A DNA stretch of 8,275 bases, from contig JAEUVL010000014.1 of assembly GCA_016786965.1 (NCBI GenBank), positions 1-8,275 on the forward strand. The letters run 5' to 3'. This document shows positions 6,570 through 8,275 of this stretch, in pieces. Numbering within the stretch: position 1 is the first letter of the stretch; each line of letters begins with the position of its first letter. Position numbers and translations under genes: made by a program. Below the pieces are notes generated by a model, which saw only the letters and a program-made list of their open reading frames with translations, was not told the origin of the DNA and did no database searches. This DNA comes from Chitinophagaceae bacterium (lineage in GTDB: Bacteria > Bacteroidota > Bacteroidia > Chitinophagales > Chitinophagaceae).

Positions 6570-6601
6570 ACCGGTACTCAGTAATGAGTACCGGTTTCTT
6601 T
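6570..6601 (+). terminator. Orphan terminator-like hairpin
   Basis: A perfect 11-bp stem, arms 6570-6580 (ACCGGTACTCA) and 6585-6595, with tetraloop GTAA, followed by TTTCTTT. It resembles an intrinsic terminator but no gene ends within 190 bases upstream on this strand. It may end a small RNA or act as a leader attenuator of the downstream operon. Confidence 0.5.
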
Positions 6602-6624
6602 GTCATTCTCCTGACATAGTATTT

Positions 6625-6673
6625 CAACAGAATAATTAAGCTTGCGTTCATTCTGTTGGGTTTAATATTCTGT
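6625..6673 (+). repeat. ATTCTGT repeats in the cytochrome b leader
   Basis: CAACAGAAT (6625-6633) is the exact reverse complement of ATTCTGTTG (6650-6658), with a 16-nt spacer. A third ATTCTGT lies at 6667-6673, 17 nt after the second. The cluster ends about 21 bases before the start codon. It could be an operator array or a leader hairpin. Confidence 0.4.
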
Positions 6674-6694
6674 AAATTGAGTTAACATAGCTAA

Positions 6695-7408
6695 ATGAAA
6701 AAGATCGTCAAAAAACACCCGCTGGCTATCCGTTGGTTTCATTGGGTCAATTTCCCGGTGCTGGGGATCATGATCTGGAGCGGCCTGCTGATCTATTGGG
6801 CTAATGATGTGTATAAGATAGGCTTCGGCAGTACCACCCTCCTGAAATTCTTCCCTGACTCATTTTATAAAGCTTTCGATATTCCTTTTCGCCTGTCGGA
6901 AGGTATGGCTTATCATTTTGTATTCATGTGGTTGTTCTTTCTGAATGGCATTGCCTATGTGCTTTATACCATTTTCTCCGGCGAGTGGAGAGACCTGCTC
7001 CCTCAAAGAAGATCATTTAAGCAGGCCTGGCAGGTCCTGCTTCACGATCTGCGGATACGAAAGACAGCTCCCCCAATCACAGGCAAATACAATGCTGCAC
7101 AAAGAATTGCCTACACTGCCATCATTGTTATGGGTATTGGTTCTGTATTATCAGGCCTCGCTATCTATAAGCCGGTACAGCTTGGCTGGCTTTGCTCGAT
7201 GATGGGAGGCTACAAAATGGCCCGTATCATCCACTTTGCGTTAACGATTGGTTATGTGTTGTTCTTCCTGGTCCATATCATACAGGTGGCGCTGGCCGGC
7301 TGGAATAATTTCCGGGCTATGATAACAGGGTTTGAAGTAAAAAAGATAAAGGAAGAAATACCCGGTGAAGAGACCATATCCACTTCTAACGAAACTGTAA
7401 ATAAATAG
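6695..7408 (+). CDS. Di-heme cytochrome b membrane subunit (cytochrome b561 / Ni-Fe hydrogenase type)
   Basis: A 237-residue integral membrane protein likely to carry electrons between the quinone pool and the molybdoenzyme encoded next. Four membrane helices are visible: about 18-36, 70-92, 137-157 and 178-201. Candidate heme ligands sit where the family places them: H16 in RWFHW (helix 1), H74 in MAYHF (helix 2), and H180 and H194 in helix 4 (ARIIHF, FLVHI), enough for two b hemes. Length and layout fit the cytochrome b561/hydrogenase b-subunit superfamily (also thiosulfate reductase gamma), not the six-helix MsrQ/YedZ family. The C-terminal tail (213-237) is charged and probably cytoplasmic. 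The stop is followed by only three bases before the next ATG, so the two are co-translated. The physiological donor is inferred from family knowledge. Confidence 0.9.
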   Translation: MKKIVKKHPLAIRWFHWVNFPVLGIMIWSGLLIYWANDVYKIGFGSTTLLKFFPDSFYKAFDIPFRLSEGMAYHFVFMWLFFLNGIAYVLYTIFSGEWRDLLPQRRSFKQAWQVLLHDLRIRKTAPPITGKYNAAQRIAYTAIIVMGIGSVLSGLAIYKPVQLGWLCSMMGGYKMARIIHFALTIGYVLFFLVHIIQVALAGWNNFRAMITGFEVKKIKEEIPGEETISTSNETVNK

Positions 7409-7411
7409 ACC

Positions 7412-8194
7412 ATGGCCAACTTATTCAAGAATATTTTTACAAAGAATAATAAGCTGGATACCAACCAGCTTATTGCAAAAAAGACCTTTCTTTCTTTCTT
7501 TTTCTTTTTTGTTTTTGCCGGTGCGGCCTTCTGGGGATGGAAATGGTTGCGAAGCCAGCCATCTGATTCGGGTAAAACAAGTGCGCCCATCCGTAAAGTG
7601 CTGGATGCAAACGAAAAAGTATTTGATGGGTTGCTGTCGGACAAGCACCTTACAAAAGAATATCCCAAATCACTGGCTGCCAATCCTGCCCGTGCAAACG
7701 GTAACCTGGGATTGAAGTCTGCCTTTGATCCCAATACATGGGTGATGAATGTGATAAAAGCGAAGGGTGACACTTTAAAGATAACTCTTGACGATATAAA
7801 GAAGCTGCCGAAAACAGAGATCACTTTTAATTTCAAATGTATAGAAGGATGGAGCCAGATCACAAACTGGGGAGGTGTACGGTTTTCAGAATTTATGATC
7901 AAATACGGGTTAAGTGAAGAAGCTGCGATGAAATACCTTGGCTTAAGCACACCGGATAAAGAATATTATGTGGGAATAGATATGCCCAGTGCGATGCATC
8001 CGCAGACCTTATTATGCTATGAATTGAACGGTCAGCCGTTGCCTATGAACCAGGGCTATCCACTGCGGCTTATCATTCCGGTAAAATATGGGGTAAAAAG
8101 CATCAAACGTATTGGTGATATGTATTTTTCCAATGAACGTACGCCGGACTATTGGGCAGATAAAAAAGGGTATGATTATTTTTCCGGATTGTGA
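7412..8194 (+). CDS. Membrane-anchored sulfite-oxidase-fold molybdoenzyme (MsrP/YedY-related)
   Basis: A 260-residue oxidoreductase with the SUOX molybdopterin domain (PF00174 type). C143 in FKCIEGWSQITNWGGV is the expected molybdenum-ligating cysteine. Further family motifs are LLCYELNGQPLPMNQGYPLRLIIP (200-223) and KYGVKSIKRI (225-234), which line the cofactor pocket. The N-terminus has one hydrophobic helix (about 25-46, very Phe-rich) preceded by AKKTFLS, which matches the Tat pattern S-R-R-x-F-L-K except that both arginines are lysines; there is no obvious cleavage site, so a periplasm-facing anchored domain is inferred. No heme or dimerisation domain is present, unlike eukaryotic sulfite oxidase. 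Electrons should come from or go to the cytochrome b next door. The substrate is unknown; methionine sulfoxide reduction is the closest analogy. I did not name it msrP because partner and signal differ. Confidence 0.9.
   Translation: MANLFKNIFTKNNKLDTNQLIAKKTFLSFFFFFVFAGAAFWGWKWLRSQPSDSGKTSAPIRKVLDANEKVFDGLLSDKHLTKEYPKSLAANPARANGNLGLKSAFDPNTWVMNVIKAKGDTLKITLDDIKKLPKTEITFNFKCIEGWSQITNWGGVRFSEFMIKYGLSEEAAMKYLGLSTPDKEYYVGIDMPSAMHPQTLLCYELNGQPLPMNQGYPLRLIIPVKYGVKSIKRIGDMYFSNERTPDYWADKKGYDYFSGL
7448..7474 (+). repeat. Perfect hairpin inside the start of the molybdoenzyme gene
   Basis: A 10-bp perfect inverted repeat, arms 7448-7457 (AATAAGCTGG) and 7465-7474, with 7-nt loop ATACCAA, beginning 36 bases after the ATG. 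It encodes NKLDTNQLI in frame. As RNA it could slow early elongation or shift the ratio of the two subunits; no T-run follows, so it is not a terminator. Confidence 0.5.
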
Positions 8195-8221
8195 CCCCCT
8201 GTCCCCCTAAAGGGGAGACTT
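8194..8221. repeat. GC-rich palindromic intergenic element
   Basis: Immediately after the TGA, ACCCCCTGTCCCCCTAAAGG continues into GGAGACTT. GTC-CCCC (8201-8207, one C unpaired or shifted) pairs with GGGG-A-GAC (8212-8219) around loop TAAA, with one bulged A. I recall closely similar CCCCCTAAAGGGG stretches recurring between genes in many Bacteroidota genomes, so it is probably a dispersed repeat. The remaining bases to the window end (8222-8275) show no recognisable feature. Confidence 0.5.
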
Positions 8222-8275
8222 AGATCCATCTTTCATTACTCCATTGTATGTGTTACCAGCGTAGCTTGTTTATTA

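Larger units (their letters stand above)
6429..6694. other. Long intergenic region before the cytochrome b gene
   Basis: The gap from the FAS1 stop to the cytochrome b start is 322 bases, and this is the part after the FAS1 terminator. No credible coding frame is seen; the longest plus-strand start gives only seven codons (6457-6480). Contents: TTGAGCA repeated at 6530-6536 and 6551-6557 (21 nt apart), a strong hairpin at 6570-6595, and an inverted repeat at 6625-6658. No clear TAnnTTTG promoter for the cytochrome gene was found, so its transcription start is unknown. Confidence 0.6.

Noticed and set aside
7252..7950. A 232-codon open frame on the minus strand
   Set aside because: It is antisense to the cytochrome b and molybdoenzyme genes, which have clear motifs, and its own translation shows no recognisable domain.
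1..8275. CRISPR arrays, tRNA or rRNA genes, insertion sequences, phage genes
   Set aside because: No regularly spaced repeats, no cloverleaf-like segment, and no transposase, integrase or phage protein was seen on either strand.

Overview
The window looks like a chromosomal segment of a Bacteroidota bacterium, most likely near Chitinophagaceae (the phylum is fairly secure, the family is a guess from protein style). The signs are moderate GC, A-rich sequence before start codons with no clear Shine-Dalgarno motif, several upstream sites fitting the Bacteroidota promoter TAnnTTTG, a lipoprotein with a short lipobox signal, and a Sir2 protein lacking the zinc cysteines.

Layout. From the left edge to 1423 is the 3' part of a saccharopine dehydrogenase/reductase gene (lysine metabolism). 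A compact toxin-antitoxin pair follows (1478-2163): a DUF6364-like antitoxin overlapping a PIN-domain toxin by four bases. Four minus-strand genes come next: a class III-type sirtuin (2218-2904), a YfbK-like VWA lipoprotein (2979-4625), a small membrane-anchored lipocalin-like protein (4714-5112) and an EVE-domain protein (5245-5652). Hairpin terminators separate the sirtuin from the VWA gene and the VWA gene from the lipocalin-like gene, so these are mainly single transcription units. From 5806 the plus strand resumes with an exported fasciclin (FAS1) protein ending in a strong terminator, then a 322-base gap with an unexplained second hairpin. Last is a tight two-gene operon (6695-8194): a four-helix di-heme cytochrome b and a membrane-anchored sulfite-oxidase-fold molybdoenzyme. 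A GC-rich palindromic element follows the last stop codon.

How the genes relate. Most are unrelated single-gene units. Two functional pairs stand out: the toxin-antitoxin pair, and the cytochrome b/molybdoenzyme pair, which resembles the MsrPQ (YedYZ) design but uses a different cytochrome family and a signal region with KK where a Tat signal would have RR. That pair is the best candidate here for a little-described system. The rest is ordinary housekeeping or envelope content with some interesting regulatory architecture, notably a promoter embedded in a terminator ahead of the sirtuin gene.
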